Below, piece after piece: positions 1 to 7,480 of a DNA stretch of 64,000 nt (positions within the stretch are counted from its first letter, which is position 1; each line of letters begins with the position of its first letter). The stretch is from contig NZ_CP071872.1 of the NCBI RefSeq assembly GCF_022647665.1, positions 5,704,001 through 5,768,000 on the forward strand, read 5' to 3'. The translations under genes and the position numbers were made by a program. The notes beneath the pieces were generated by a model. It ran no database searches and was not told the origin of the DNA. It worked only from the letters and a program-made list of their open reading frames with translations. This DNA comes from Streptomyces formicae (GTDB taxonomy: Bacteria; Actinomycetota; Actinomycetes; Streptomycetales; Streptomycetaceae).

Positions 1-2
1 TG

Positions 3-416
3 GATCTCAACTCCTCGTACAGCTATTTGCTGTGGTGCCGCGACTTCGCCGCGACCTCCGTGGTGGCCCGCGGCACGGACGGCGAGCCGATCGCGTTCGT
101 CACCGGCTACATCCGGCCCGAGCGCCCCCAGACGCTGGTCGTCTGGCAGGTCGCCGTCGACGCGGAGCACCGCGGCCGGGGACTGGCCGGCGCGCTCCTC
201 GACGCACTGACCCACCGGGTCGGCGGCGCGCGCGGAATCCGCTCGGTCGAGACCACCGTCACCCCCGACAACACCGCGTCCGACCGCCTCTTCACCGCCT
301 ACGCGGCCCGGCACGGCGCCGCCCTGGAGCGCGAGGTCCTCTTCGACGGCGGGCTGTTCCCCGACGGGGCCCATCAGCCCGAAGTGCTGTACCGCATCGG
401 CCCGATCACGCACTGA
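3..416 (+). CDS. ectA: L-2,4-diaminobutyrate N-acetyltransferase EctA (5' truncated)
   Basis: This is the C-terminal part of the acetyltransferase that converts L-2,4-diaminobutyrate to N-gamma-acetyl-diaminobutyrate, the second step of ectoine synthesis in the cytoplasm. The frame is open to the left edge and begins DLNSSYSYLLWCRDF, a signature of EctA, so the true start lies outside the window; the TTG at 27 is internal. The GNAT acetyl-CoA loop is visible as EHRGRGLAGALLDAL, followed by the VTPDN segment of the family. It lies 34 bases before ectB in the same direction, as the first gene of ectABCD. About 137 residues are present of a family norm near 170. Confidence 0.95.
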   Translation, partial: DLNSSYSYLLWCRDFAATSVVARGTDGEPIAFVTGYIRPERPQTLVVWQVAVDAEHRGRGLAGALLDALTHRVGGARGIRSVETTVTPDNTASDRLFTAYAARHGAALEREVLFDGGLFPDGAHQPEVLYRIGPITH

Positions 417-450
417 GCTCTGTCCGACCCCCACATCAGGAGAGAACGCT

Positions 451-1719
451 GTGACCATCACCCCGCCTGCCCTGAGTGTCTTCGAGGCCCTGGAGTCGGA
501 GGTGCGCAGCTACTGCCGCGGTTGGCCCGCCGTCTTCGACCGCGCGCAGGGCGCCCGCCTCACCGACGAGGACGGCCACACCTACCTCGACTTCTTCGCC
601 GGAGCCGGCTCACTCAACTACGGCCACAACAACCCCGTACTCAAACGCGCGCTGCTCGACTACCTGGAGCGCGACGGCATCACCCACGGCCTGGACATGG
701 CGACGACGGCGAAGCGCGCCTTCCTGGAGTCCTTCCAGAACATCGTGCTGCGCCCGCGCGACCTGCCGTACAAGGTGATGTTCCCGGGCCCGACCGGCAC
801 CAACGCGGTGGAGGCCGCGCTGAAGCTGGCCCGCAAGGTGAAGGGCCGCGAGTCGATCGTGTCGTTCACCAACGCCTTCCACGGGATGTCGCTGGGCTCG
901 CTCGCCGTCACCGGCAACGCGTTCAAGCGGGCCGGCGCCGGCATCCCGCTGGTGCACGGCACTCCGATGCCGTTCGACAACTACCTCGACGGCCAGGTCC
1001 AGGACTTCCTCTGGTTCGAGCGGCTGCTCGACGACCAGGGCTCGGGCCTCAACAAGCCCGCCGCGGTCATCGTCGAGACCGTGCAGGGCGAGGGCGGCAT
1101 CAATGTGGCCCGGGGTGAGTGGCTGCGTGCGCTCGCCGACCTGTGCCACCGCCAGGACATGCTGCTGATCGTCGACGACATCCAGATGGGTTGCGGACGC
1201 ACCGGTGCCTTCTTCTCCTTCGAGGAGGCGGGCATCACCCCGGACATCGTGACGCTGTCGAAGTCCATCAGCGGCTACGGACTGCCCATGTCGCTCTGCC
1301 TGTTCAACCCGGAGCTGGACATCTGGGAGCCGGGCGAGCACAACGGCACGTTCCGCGGCAACAACCCGGCCTTCGTCACCGCGGCCGCCGCGCTGGACAC
1401 CTACTGGTCCGACGGCCAGATGGAGAAGCAGACCCTCGCCCGCGGCGAGCAGGTCGAGCAGGCGCTGCTGGCGATCGCCGACGAGAACTCCGCCGACGGC
1501 GCCCACTTCCGGGGCCGCGGACTGGTCTGGGGCCTGGAGTTCGCCGACAGGAGCCGGGCCGCCGCCGTCTGCGCGCGCGCCTTCGAGCTGGGTCTGCTGC
1601 TGGAGACGTCGGGTCCGGAGAGCGAGGTGGTGAAGCTGCTGCCGCCGCTCACGGTGACCCCCGAAGAGCTGGACGAGGGGCTGCGCACCCTCGCCCGCGC
1701 GGTCCGCGAGACCGCCTGA
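451..1719 (+). CDS. ectB: Diaminobutyrate--2-oxoglutarate transaminase EctB
   Basis: EctB is the PLP-dependent class III aminotransferase that makes L-2,4-diaminobutyrate from aspartate semialdehyde and glutamate, the first committed ectoine step. At 422 residues it has the family length. GPTGTNAVEAALKLAR and IVDDIQMGCGRTG (the PLP-ring aspartate region) are visible, and the Schiff-base lysine is K271 in LSKSISGYGLPMS. The GTG start at 451 is preceded by an AGGAGAG ribosome binding site and gives the normal EctB N-terminus. It is the second gene of the ectABCD operon; its promoter must be upstream of ectA, outside the window. Confidence 0.97.
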   Translation: MTITPPALSVFEALESEVRSYCRGWPAVFDRAQGARLTDEDGHTYLDFFAGAGSLNYGHNNPVLKRALLDYLERDGITHGLDMATTAKRAFLESFQNIVLRPRDLPYKVMFPGPTGTNAVEAALKLARKVKGRESIVSFTNAFHGMSLGSLAVTGNAFKRAGAGIPLVHGTPMPFDNYLDGQVQDFLWFERLLDDQGSGLNKPAAVIVETVQGEGGINVARGEWLRALADLCHRQDMLLIVDDIQMGCGRTGAFFSFEEAGITPDIVTLSKSISGYGLPMSLCLFNPELDIWEPGEHNGTFRGNNPAFVTAAAALDTYWSDGQMEKQTLARGEQVEQALLAIADENSADGAHFRGRGLVWGLEFADRSRAAAVCARAFELGLLLETSGPESEVVKLLPPLTVTPEELDEGLRTLARAVRETA

Positions 1720-1758
1720 CCCGGCACACCGTACAAAGAGAAAGGTTCTGAACCCACC

Positions 1759-2157
1759 GTGATCGTCCGATCGTTCAAGGACATCGAGAACACCGACCGG
1801 CACGTCAGGGCCAAGTCCGGCACCTGGGAGAGCAAGCGCATCGTGCTCGCGAAGGAGAGGGTCGGCTTCTCCCTCCACGAGACCGTGCTGTACGCGGGTA
1901 CGGAGACGTCGATGTGGTACGCGAACCACATCGAGGCCGTGCTCTGCGTGGAGGGCGAGGCCGAGCTGACCGACGACGAGACCGGCGAGACCCACTGGAT
2001 CGAGCCGGGCACGATGTATCTGCTGGACGGTCACGAGCGCCACACGCTGCGCCCCAAGACGGACTTCCGCTGTGTGTGCGTCTTCAATCCGCCCGTCACC
2101 GGACGGGAGGACCACGACGAGAACGGCGTCTACCCCCTGATCACGGAGGAGGACTGA
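1759..2157 (+). CDS. ectC: L-ectoine synthase EctC
   Basis: EctC is a small cupin enzyme (132 residues, normal length) that cyclises N-gamma-acetyl-diaminobutyrate to ectoine. The N-terminus begins VIVRSFKDIENTDRHV, typical of the family. The cupin core is seen in MWYANHIEAVLCVEGEAEL and the metal/substrate region near YLLDGHERHTLRP. The GTG start at 1759 follows an AAAGAGAAAGG stretch that can act as ribosome binding site. It sits 39 bases after ectB and 3 bases before ectD, so co-transcription is very likely. Confidence 0.97.
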   Translation: MIVRSFKDIENTDRHVRAKSGTWESKRIVLAKERVGFSLHETVLYAGTETSMWYANHIEAVLCVEGEAELTDDETGETHWIEPGTMYLLDGHERHTLRPKTDFRCVCVFNPPVTGREDHDENGVYPLITEED

Positions 2158-2160
2158 CGG

Positions 2161-3051
2161 ATGACCACTGCGATCACTGACCTCTACCCGACCCGCGGCG
2201 CCACCGAGACGGCCATCCCCCGCCAGGACCCGGTGGTCTGGTCCCCGCCCGGGGCGCCCGGCCCGATCGCCCCGTCCGAGATGCAGGCGTACGAGCGCGA
2301 CGGCTTCCTCGCGATCGAGGAGTTGATCACCCCGGACGAGGTCGCGGTCTACCGCGCCGAGCTGGAGCGGCTCGTCGACGACCCGGCCGTGCGGGCCGAC
2401 GAGCGCTCGATCGTCGAGCCGAAGTCCCAGGACGTGCGGTCGGTGTTCGAGGTGCACCGGATCAGCGAGGTCTTCGCGGGGCTCGTGCGCGACGAGCGGG
2501 TCGTGGGCCGGGCGCGGCAGATCCTCGGCTCGGACGTGTACGTCCACCAGTCGCGGATCAACGTCAAGCCGGGCTTCGGGGCCTCGGGCTTCTACTGGCA
2601 CTCGGACTTCGAGACCTGGCATGCGGAGGACGGGCTGCCGCGGATGCGGACCGTGTCGGTGTCGATCGCGCTCACCGAGAACTTCGCAACCAACGGCGGC
2701 CTGATGATCATGCCGGGCTCGCACCGGACGTTCCTCGGCTGCGCGGGCGAAACGCCGAAGGACAACTACAAGAAGTCGCTGCAGATGCAGGACGCGGGGA
2801 CGCCGTCGGACGGCGCGCTCACCGCGTTCGCGGACCGGCACGGCATCCGGCTCTTCACCGGCAGTGCGGGGTCGGCGACCTGGTTCGACTGCAACGCGAT
2901 GCACGGCTCGGGTGACAACATCACGCCGTATCCGCGCAGCAACGTCTTCATCGTCTTCAACAGCGTCGAGAACGCGGCGCAGGACCCCTTCGCGGCACCG
3001 GTTCCGCGCCCGTCGTTCATCGGGGCGCGGGACTTCGCGCCGGTGAGGTGA
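2161..3051 (+). CDS. ectD: Ectoine 5-hydroxylase EctD
   Basis: EctD is a non-heme Fe(II)/2-oxoglutarate dioxygenase that turns ectoine into 5-hydroxyectoine. The 296 residues match the family. The iron triad is readable: H147 and D149 in FYWHSDFETWH and H248 in AMHGSGDN; the EctD consensus continues as EDGLPRMR. ATG at 2161 follows ectC by 3 bases with GGAGGA at its ribosome binding site inside the ectC end. Its presence means the strain should make both ectoine and hydroxyectoine. It ends the operon, before a hairpin at 3068-3101. Confidence 0.97.
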   Translation: MTTAITDLYPTRGATETAIPRQDPVVWSPPGAPGPIAPSEMQAYERDGFLAIEELITPDEVAVYRAELERLVDDPAVRADERSIVEPKSQDVRSVFEVHRISEVFAGLVRDERVVGRARQILGSDVYVHQSRINVKPGFGASGFYWHSDFETWHAEDGLPRMRTVSVSIALTENFATNGGLMIMPGSHRTFLGCAGETPKDNYKKSLQMQDAGTPSDGALTAFADRHGIRLFTGSAGSATWFDCNAMHGSGDNITPYPRSNVFIVFNSVENAAQDPFAAPVPRPSFIGARDFAPVR

Positions 3052-3067
3052 CGCCGGGGACACGTGT

Positions 3068-3101
3068 GGAGGGCCGGTCGCGGGTACGCGGCCGGCCCTC
3101 C
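3068..3101. terminator. Bidirectional terminator between ectD and the OYE gene
   Basis: Inverted repeat GGAGGGCCGG (3068-3077) and CCGGCCCTCC (3092-3101) with a 14-base loop lies between two convergent genes. There is no U-run, which is usual for Streptomyces terminators. Confidence 0.7.
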
Positions 3102-3116
3102 GTGCGTGTGCCTGCG

Positions 3117-4193
3117 TCAGGCGGTGAGCTCCGGGTAGTCGGTGTAGCCCTTGTCGTCCCCGCCGAAGAACGTGGCGGGGTCCGGTGTGTTGTACGGACC
3201 GGCGGACCTCAGCCGTACCGGCAGGTCGGGGTTGGCCAGGAACAGCGCACCGAAGGCGACGATGTCCGCGGCGCCGTCCTCGATCAGGGCGAGCGCGGCG
3301 TGGTCGGTCGGCCCCTCGGTCGACGGGTTGAGGATGAGCGTGCCGCTGAACTGCTTGCGCAGCGCCAGCGTGAGCTCCCGGAGTCCGGGGGCGTTCTCGG
3401 TGATGTGCAGATAGCCGAGGCCCAGCGGCTCCAGGGCGCTGACCAGTGCGAGGTATGTCGCCTCGGTGTCGGTCTCGGCGATGTCGTTGTACACGTTTCC
3501 GGGTGAGAGGCGCAGACCGGTGCGCTCGGCGCCGATCGCCGCCGCCACGGCCTCGGCCACCTCCACGGCGAAGCGGATGCGGTTCTCGACGGAGCCGCCC
3601 CACTCGTCGGTGCGCTGGTTGCTGTTGGCGGAGAGGAACTGGTGGATGAGGTAGCCGTTGGCGCCGTGCAGTTCCACACCGTCGAAGCCCGCCTCGATCG
3701 CGTTGCGCGCGGCGTCCGCGAAGTCGCCGACGGTGGCGCGCACCTCGTCGCCGGACAGCTCGCGCGGCGGGAGGAAGTCCTTGGGTCCCTCGTGCGTGTA
3801 GAGCTGCCCGTCCGCGGCGACGGCGGAGGGCCCCACGCTGAGCAGGTCCTGGTCCGGCCAGAGCACCGGGTGGCCGATGCGGCCCGCGTGCATGAGCTGC
3901 GCGAAGATCCGGCCGCCCGCGGCGTGCACGGCGTCGGTGACCCTGCGCCAGGCGGCGACCTGCTCGGCGGAGTGCAGGCCCGGGGTGTCGGGGTAGCCCT
4001 GGCCGATGACGGAGGGCTGGATGCCCTCGGTGATGATCAGGCCGGCCGATGCGCGCTGGGCGTAGTACTCGACCGTGGAGTCGGTGGGGGTGAGGCCCGG
4101 GCCGTGGGCGCGGCTGCGGGTCATCGGTGCCATGGCGATGCGGTTGGCGAGCCGTGTGCCGGAGAGGTCGATCGGGTCGAACGCGGTGGTCAT
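3117..4193 (-). CDS. Old Yellow Enzyme family alkene reductase (NemA-like)
   Basis: This is an FMN-dependent, NAD(P)H-using ene-reductase of the N-ethylmaleimide reductase class (358 residues), acting on activated C=C bonds of electrophiles such as enones or maleimides. The barrel shows MAPMTRSRA (T25 beside the flavin), HGANGYLIHQFLS (H176 and N179, the substrate-binding pair) and the C-terminal FGALFLANPDL phosphate-binding region. The ATG at 4193 gives the standard N-terminus FDPIDLSGTRLANRI; a longer frame to 4358 has no support. It is divergent from a MarR gene with paired operators between them, which suggests induction by an electrophile. The physiological substrate is unknown. Confidence 0.9.
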   Translation of the reverse strand: MTTAFDPIDLSGTRLANRIAMAPMTRSRAHGPGLTPTDSTVEYYAQRASAGLIITEGIQPSVIGQGYPDTPGLHSAEQVAAWRRVTDAVHAAGGRIFAQLMHAGRIGHPVLWPDQDLLSVGPSAVAADGQLYTHEGPKDFLPPRELSGDEVRATVGDFADAARNAIEAGFDGVELHGANGYLIHQFLSANSNQRTDEWGGSVENRIRFAVEVAEAVAAAIGAERTGLRLSPGNVYNDIAETDTEATYLALVSALEPLGLGYLHITENAPGLRELTLALRKQFSGTLILNPSTEGPTDHAALALIEDGAADIVAFGALFLANPDLPVRLRSAGPYNTPDPATFFGGDDKGYTDYPELTA

Positions 4194-4216
4194 GAGGGCT
4201 CCCGTTGCAGACAAAA

Positions 4217-4273
4217 TTGGTCGGCCAAGTAAATCGGTCGGGGCCCACTGTAACGCATTAATTGGCCGACCAA
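4217..4273. promoter_or_regulatory. Paired MarR-type operators between OYE and marR genes
   Basis: TTGGTCGGCCAA occurs at 4217-4228 and its exact reverse complement TTGGCCGACCAA at 4262-4273; each is itself nearly palindromic. A half-site ATCGGTCGG lies between. The AT-rich stretch around them is the only such stretch in the divergent gap 4194-4405, so both promoters are probably here. Binding by the adjacent MarR protein is an inference. Confidence 0.65.
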
Positions 4274-4405
4274 GGTAATCTGGGAACAGGAGTGTGTGGG
4301 AACGTCGGGACCGCCGTGGATCCGGCCGGGATCCGGGATCCGGGATCCCGCGGGCCACGGACCGCGGACCGCGCGCACCACGCCAGAGGAGCCTGAGGAG
4401 ACCCG

Positions 4406-5038
4406 ATGAACTCCGGAGCCGACCCCGTCTGTACCGCCGACGAACTGCTGCCCGCCGCCGCGCGCGGCGGCCCCGTCAGCCATGCCGTCTCCCGGGTCGC
4501 CAGGCTCCATCGCATCGCCGCCGGCAAGCTGCTCAGGCGGCTCGGGCTCTACCCCGGCCAGGAAATGGTGATGATGCACCTCTGGGAGACCGGGCCCGTA
4601 CGGCAGTCGGACCTGATCAAGGCGGTCGCGCTCGACCCGTCGACCGTCACCAAGATGCTCCAGCGCCTGGAGCAGTCCGGGCATGTACGGCGTCGGCCCG
4701 ACCCCGCGGACCGGCGCGCGGTGCTCGTCGAGGCGACCGGCGCGAGCTGTGCGCTCAACGCCGACGTGGCGCGGGCGTGGAGCGAGCTGGAGGACCACAC
4801 GCTCGCCGGGCTCGACCCGGCCGAGCGAGCCGAGCTGATCCGGCTGCTGGCCAAGGTCGAGGCGAATCTCTGCAGGGAGGCGGCGGAGTGCCAGGGGCAG
4901 GATTCGGCGACCCCGTCGGCGGCCCCGTCGGAGGTCGCGGACCCGGCCGCCGACGGGGCCGCGGCCCGTCCCGGGAGCACGTCGGCTCAGCCGGAGAGCA
5001 CGTCCAGCGCCCTGTCGACGTCCGCGTCCGAGTTGTAG
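4406..5038 (+). CDS. MarR family transcriptional regulator
   Basis: This is a dimeric winged-helix repressor. HAVSRVARLHRI begins helix 1, VRQSDLIKAVALDPSTV is the recognition region and HVRRRPDPADRRAVLVE is the wing with the family DxR signature (about residues 55-115). The ATG at 4406 follows GAGGAG with good spacing. At 210 residues it is longer than the usual 150: about 45 residues at the C-terminus are a Ser/Ala/Pro-rich tail, and the last 52 bases overlap the 3' end of the convergent aminotransferase gene. It probably represses the divergent ene-reductase and itself through the repeats at 4217-4273. Confidence 0.88.
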   Translation: MNSGADPVCTADELLPAAARGGPVSHAVSRVARLHRIAAGKLLRRLGLYPGQEMVMMHLWETGPVRQSDLIKAVALDPSTVTKMLQRLEQSGHVRRRPDPADRRAVLVEATGASCALNADVARAWSELEDHTLAGLDPAERAELIRLLAKVEANLCREAAECQGQDSATPSAAPSEVADPAADGAAARPGSTSAQPESTSSALSTSASEL

Positions 5039-6033
5039 AGGTGGAACGAGGCCCGCAGTATGCCGGCCCGTGCCGTGACGACGACCCCCGCGCGGGCGAG
5101 TTCCGGCTGCCGGCCGCCCAGCCCGGGCACGGCGACGACGCCGGAGTCACCGGGCACGGGCGCGTGGCCGAGCTCCGTCAGCCCCGCACGGAAGCGGGCG
5201 GCGAGGGCGGTGTTGTGGGCGTGGATCGCCTCGATCCCGATCTCCTCCAGCAACGGGAGGGACTGCGCGGCCGTGTGGTACGAGAGGTAGGACGGCGGCT
5301 CGTCGTAGCGCCGGGCGGACGCGGCGAACTCCTCGACGGGCCCGTAGGTGCTCCCCCAGGGGTCCTCGCCCCCGAGCAGGCCCGCGTGCAGCGGAACGAG
5401 TGACTCCTGGGCCTCCGCTGCGACGGTGAGGAACGAGGTGCCGCGCGGGCAGAGCAGGTACTTGAAGCCCGCGGTCACGGTGTAGTCGTACGCGCCCGCG
5501 TCCAGCGGCAGCCAGCCCGCGGACTGGCTGGCGTCGAGAAGGATCCGTGCGCCGGACGCGGCCGCCGCGGCCCGTACGGACGGAAGATCCGCGATCCGGC
5601 CGTCCTTCGACTGCACGGAGGACAGGGCGACCAGCGCCGTTCCGGCACCGACGGCGTCGGCGATCCCGTCGAGCGGCACCAACCGCACCTTCAGATCGCC
5701 GCGAACCACGAAGGGTGTGACCACCGAGCTGAACTCCCCCTCGGGGAGGACGACTTCGGCTCCGGGCGGCAGCGAGGCCGCGATCAGCGCGACATGGACG
5801 GCGACCGAGCCGCCGACCGCCACGCGCTCCCCGGACACACCGACGAGGCGGGCGAAGGAGGCGCGGGCCGCGTCGACCGCGCCGAAGTCGCCCGAGCCGC
5901 CCGGGCGGCCGTCGGCCAGCTCGTCGGCGAGCTCCTTGACCGCCTCGACCGCACGGCGCGGCAGCAGACCGCAGGTGGAGGTGTTCAGATACGTCGACTT
6001 CGGCGCGAACTCGGCGCCCACCAGTGAGTCCAT
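4987..6033 (-). CDS. Class V PLP-dependent aminotransferase-fold protein
   Basis: This is a 348-residue fold-type I PLP enzyme of the cysteine desulfurase/isopenicillin epimerase-like group. YLNTSTCGLLPRRAVEA is the N-terminal signature, RILLDASQSAGWLPLD contains the PLP aspartate and TVTAGFKYLLCPRGTSF contains the Schiff-base lysine. It lacks the SufS-type catalytic-cysteine loop, so cysteine desulfurase activity is not expected. The substrate cannot be read from the sequence. It is convergent with and overlaps marR by 52 bases, and is followed upstream by the DsbA-like gene after 30 bases. Confidence 0.8.
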   Translation of the reverse strand: MDSLVGAEFAPKSTYLNTSTCGLLPRRAVEAVKELADELADGRPGGSGDFGAVDAARASFARLVGVSGERVAVGGSVAVHVALIAASLPPGAEVVLPEGEFSSVVTPFVVRGDLKVRLVPLDGIADAVGAGTALVALSSVQSKDGRIADLPSVRAAAAASGARILLDASQSAGWLPLDAGAYDYTVTAGFKYLLCPRGTSFLTVAAEAQESLVPLHAGLLGGEDPWGSTYGPVEEFAASARRYDEPPSYLSYHTAAQSLPLLEEIGIEAIHAHNTALAARFRAGLTELGHAPVPGDSGVVAVPGLGGRQPELARAGVVVTARAGILRASFHLYNSDADVDRALDVLSG

Positions 6034-6063
6034 GCGGTCACCGTACCCAGCGCGTCGGACGGG

Positions 6064-6774
6064 TCAGCCCTGCGGAACCTCGCACGCACCGTCGGCATCG
6101 CACGCCGCCGCCTCGTCCGCTCCCACCGGGACGATCGCCCGCCCCCGCCACGCCTGCTCCAGAGCCTGCGTGAACACTTCGGCCGGCTGCCCGCCGGAGA
6201 CCCCGTAGCGACGGTCGATGACGAAGAACGGCACGGCGTTCGCGCCCAGCTCGGCGGCCTCGCGCTCGTCCGCCCGTACGTAGTCGGCGTAGGCGTCCTC
6301 GTCGGCGAGGACCGCGCGGGCCTCGTCCGCGTCCAGGCCCGCCTCCACGGCGAGCTCTACCAGCACCTCGGGGTCGAAGACCGAGCGCTCCTCGGCGAAG
6401 TTGGCCCGGTAGGCGAGGCTCAGGAGCTCGTCCTGGCGGCCGCGGGAACGGGCGAGGTGGAGGAGGCGGTGGATGTCGAAGGTGTTGCCGTGGTCGCGGC
6501 CCTCGGTCCGGTAGCCGAGGCCCTCGGCGCGGGCGTTGGAGGCGACGTGCTCCTCCATGGCGCGGGCCTCGTCGATCGTGCGGCCGTACTTCCGCGCCAG
6601 CATGTCGATCACGGGCGCGGTGTCGCCCTTGGCCCGGCCCGGGTCGAGCTCGAAGGAGCGGTGCACCACCTCGACCTCGTCGCGGTTCGCGAAGGCCGCG
6701 AGGCCCTTCTCGAAGCGTGCCTTGCCGATGTAGCACCAGGGGCAGGCGATGTCGCTCCAGATCTCGACGCGCAT
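6064..6774 (-). CDS. DsbA family oxidoreductase (FrnE-like)
   Basis: This is a cytoplasmic thioredoxin-fold protein of 236 residues with no signal peptide. The N-terminus MRVEIWSDIACPWCYIGKAR carries the CPWC redox pair at residues 11-14, and the C-terminus has the cis-proline region NAVPFFVIDRRYGVSG; both are typical of the FrnE/DsbA group. ATG 6774 is chosen because homologues start there and GGAG precedes it; a longer frame to 6852 is open. FrnE-type proteins act as disulfide isomerases or in polyketide oxidation, and the function here is not decided by context. Confidence 0.85.
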   Translation of the reverse strand: MRVEIWSDIACPWCYIGKARFEKGLAAFANRDEVEVVHRSFELDPGRAKGDTAPVIDMLARKYGRTIDEARAMEEHVASNARAEGLGYRTEGRDHGNTFDIHRLLHLARSRGRQDELLSLAYRANFAEERSVFDPEVLVELAVEAGLDADEARAVLADEDAYADYVRADEREAAELGANAVPFFVIDRRYGVSGGQPAEVFTQALEQAWRGRAIVPVGADEAAACDADGACEVPQG

Positions 6775-6861
6775 GTCTCCGCTCTCTGCTCTCTGTCCGG
6801 GCTCTCTGCCGGGGATCTCCGTGCCGTGAACGTGCGCGGGGCCCTTGTTCATTCCCCCCGA

Positions 6862-7476
6862 TCAGGAGCCGTCCCGCAGCCCCTCCGGCCAGGACGGCCG
6901 GTACTCGATCCGGTCGAAGCCGGCGACGCACCCCTCGCCGACCGGGGACTGCACCATGAAGCCGACGAGCGCGGCCTCCGCCTGCTCGCGGCTGCCGAGG
7001 GCGAAGATACGGACGAAGGTCCAGTGCTCGCCGTCCGACGAGGCGTGGAAGGCGAAGGCGCCGCCGGTGCGGCTGATCCGCAGCCAGGCGCTGTCGCCGT
7101 CCACGACAAAGGAGTTGGCGTCGTCGGAGTGGCCCCGGGTGACGACCGTGCAGATCGTCGGCTTGTCCGGGGACAGCTCCAGGCAGAGCTTGGCCCATTC
7201 CCGCTCGGTGACGTGGAGGTAGAGCACGCCCGCGTCGAAGGCGGCGCCGAAGCCCACCTTCACGCGGGTGATCAGCTGGAAGTCGCCCTCCGGTGCGCCG
7301 AGGAGACGCGGCGCGTCGGAGGCCGGCTCCTGGGCGTCGCCGGTGGGCGGGACGAAGCGGTCCTGGCGCGCGCCCGCCCACCCGGTGAGCGTGCCGTTCT
7401 CGTACGACCAGTCGGCGTCGGGGCCGTACGGGCGCAGCGGGAACGGCAGTTCGGGCAGGGTGATCTCGTCGCTCAC
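6862..7476 (-). CDS. DUF1349 domain protein
   Basis: A 204-residue cytoplasmic protein of the DUF1349 beta-sandwich (concanavalin-like) family, recognised from GFGAAFDAGVLYLHV, the following EREWAKLCLELSPD and the C-terminal GFMVQSPVGEGC motif. The family is thought to bind or act on carbohydrates but has no assigned reaction. GTG at 7476 lies 4 bases after the stop of the aldehyde dehydrogenase gene, so both are co-transcribed, which weakly ties it to sugar-acid metabolism. Confidence 0.75.
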   Translation of the reverse strand: MSDEITLPELPFPLRPYGPDADWSYENGTLTGWAGARQDRFVPPTGDAQEPASDAPRLLGAPEGDFQLITRVKVGFGAAFDAGVLYLHVTEREWAKLCLELSPDKPTICTVVTRGHSDDANSFVVDGDSAWLRISRTGGAFAFHASSDGEHWTFVRIFALGSREQAEAALVGFMVQSPVGEGCVAGFDRIEYRPSWPEGLRDGS

Positions 7477-7480
7477 GCGG

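Noticed and set aside
610..4248. 1212-codon open frame on the minus strand across ectB-ectD and the OYE gene
   Set aside because: It runs antisense to well-supported ect genes and is Arg/Pro-rich with no family motif; high GC leaves such frames open.
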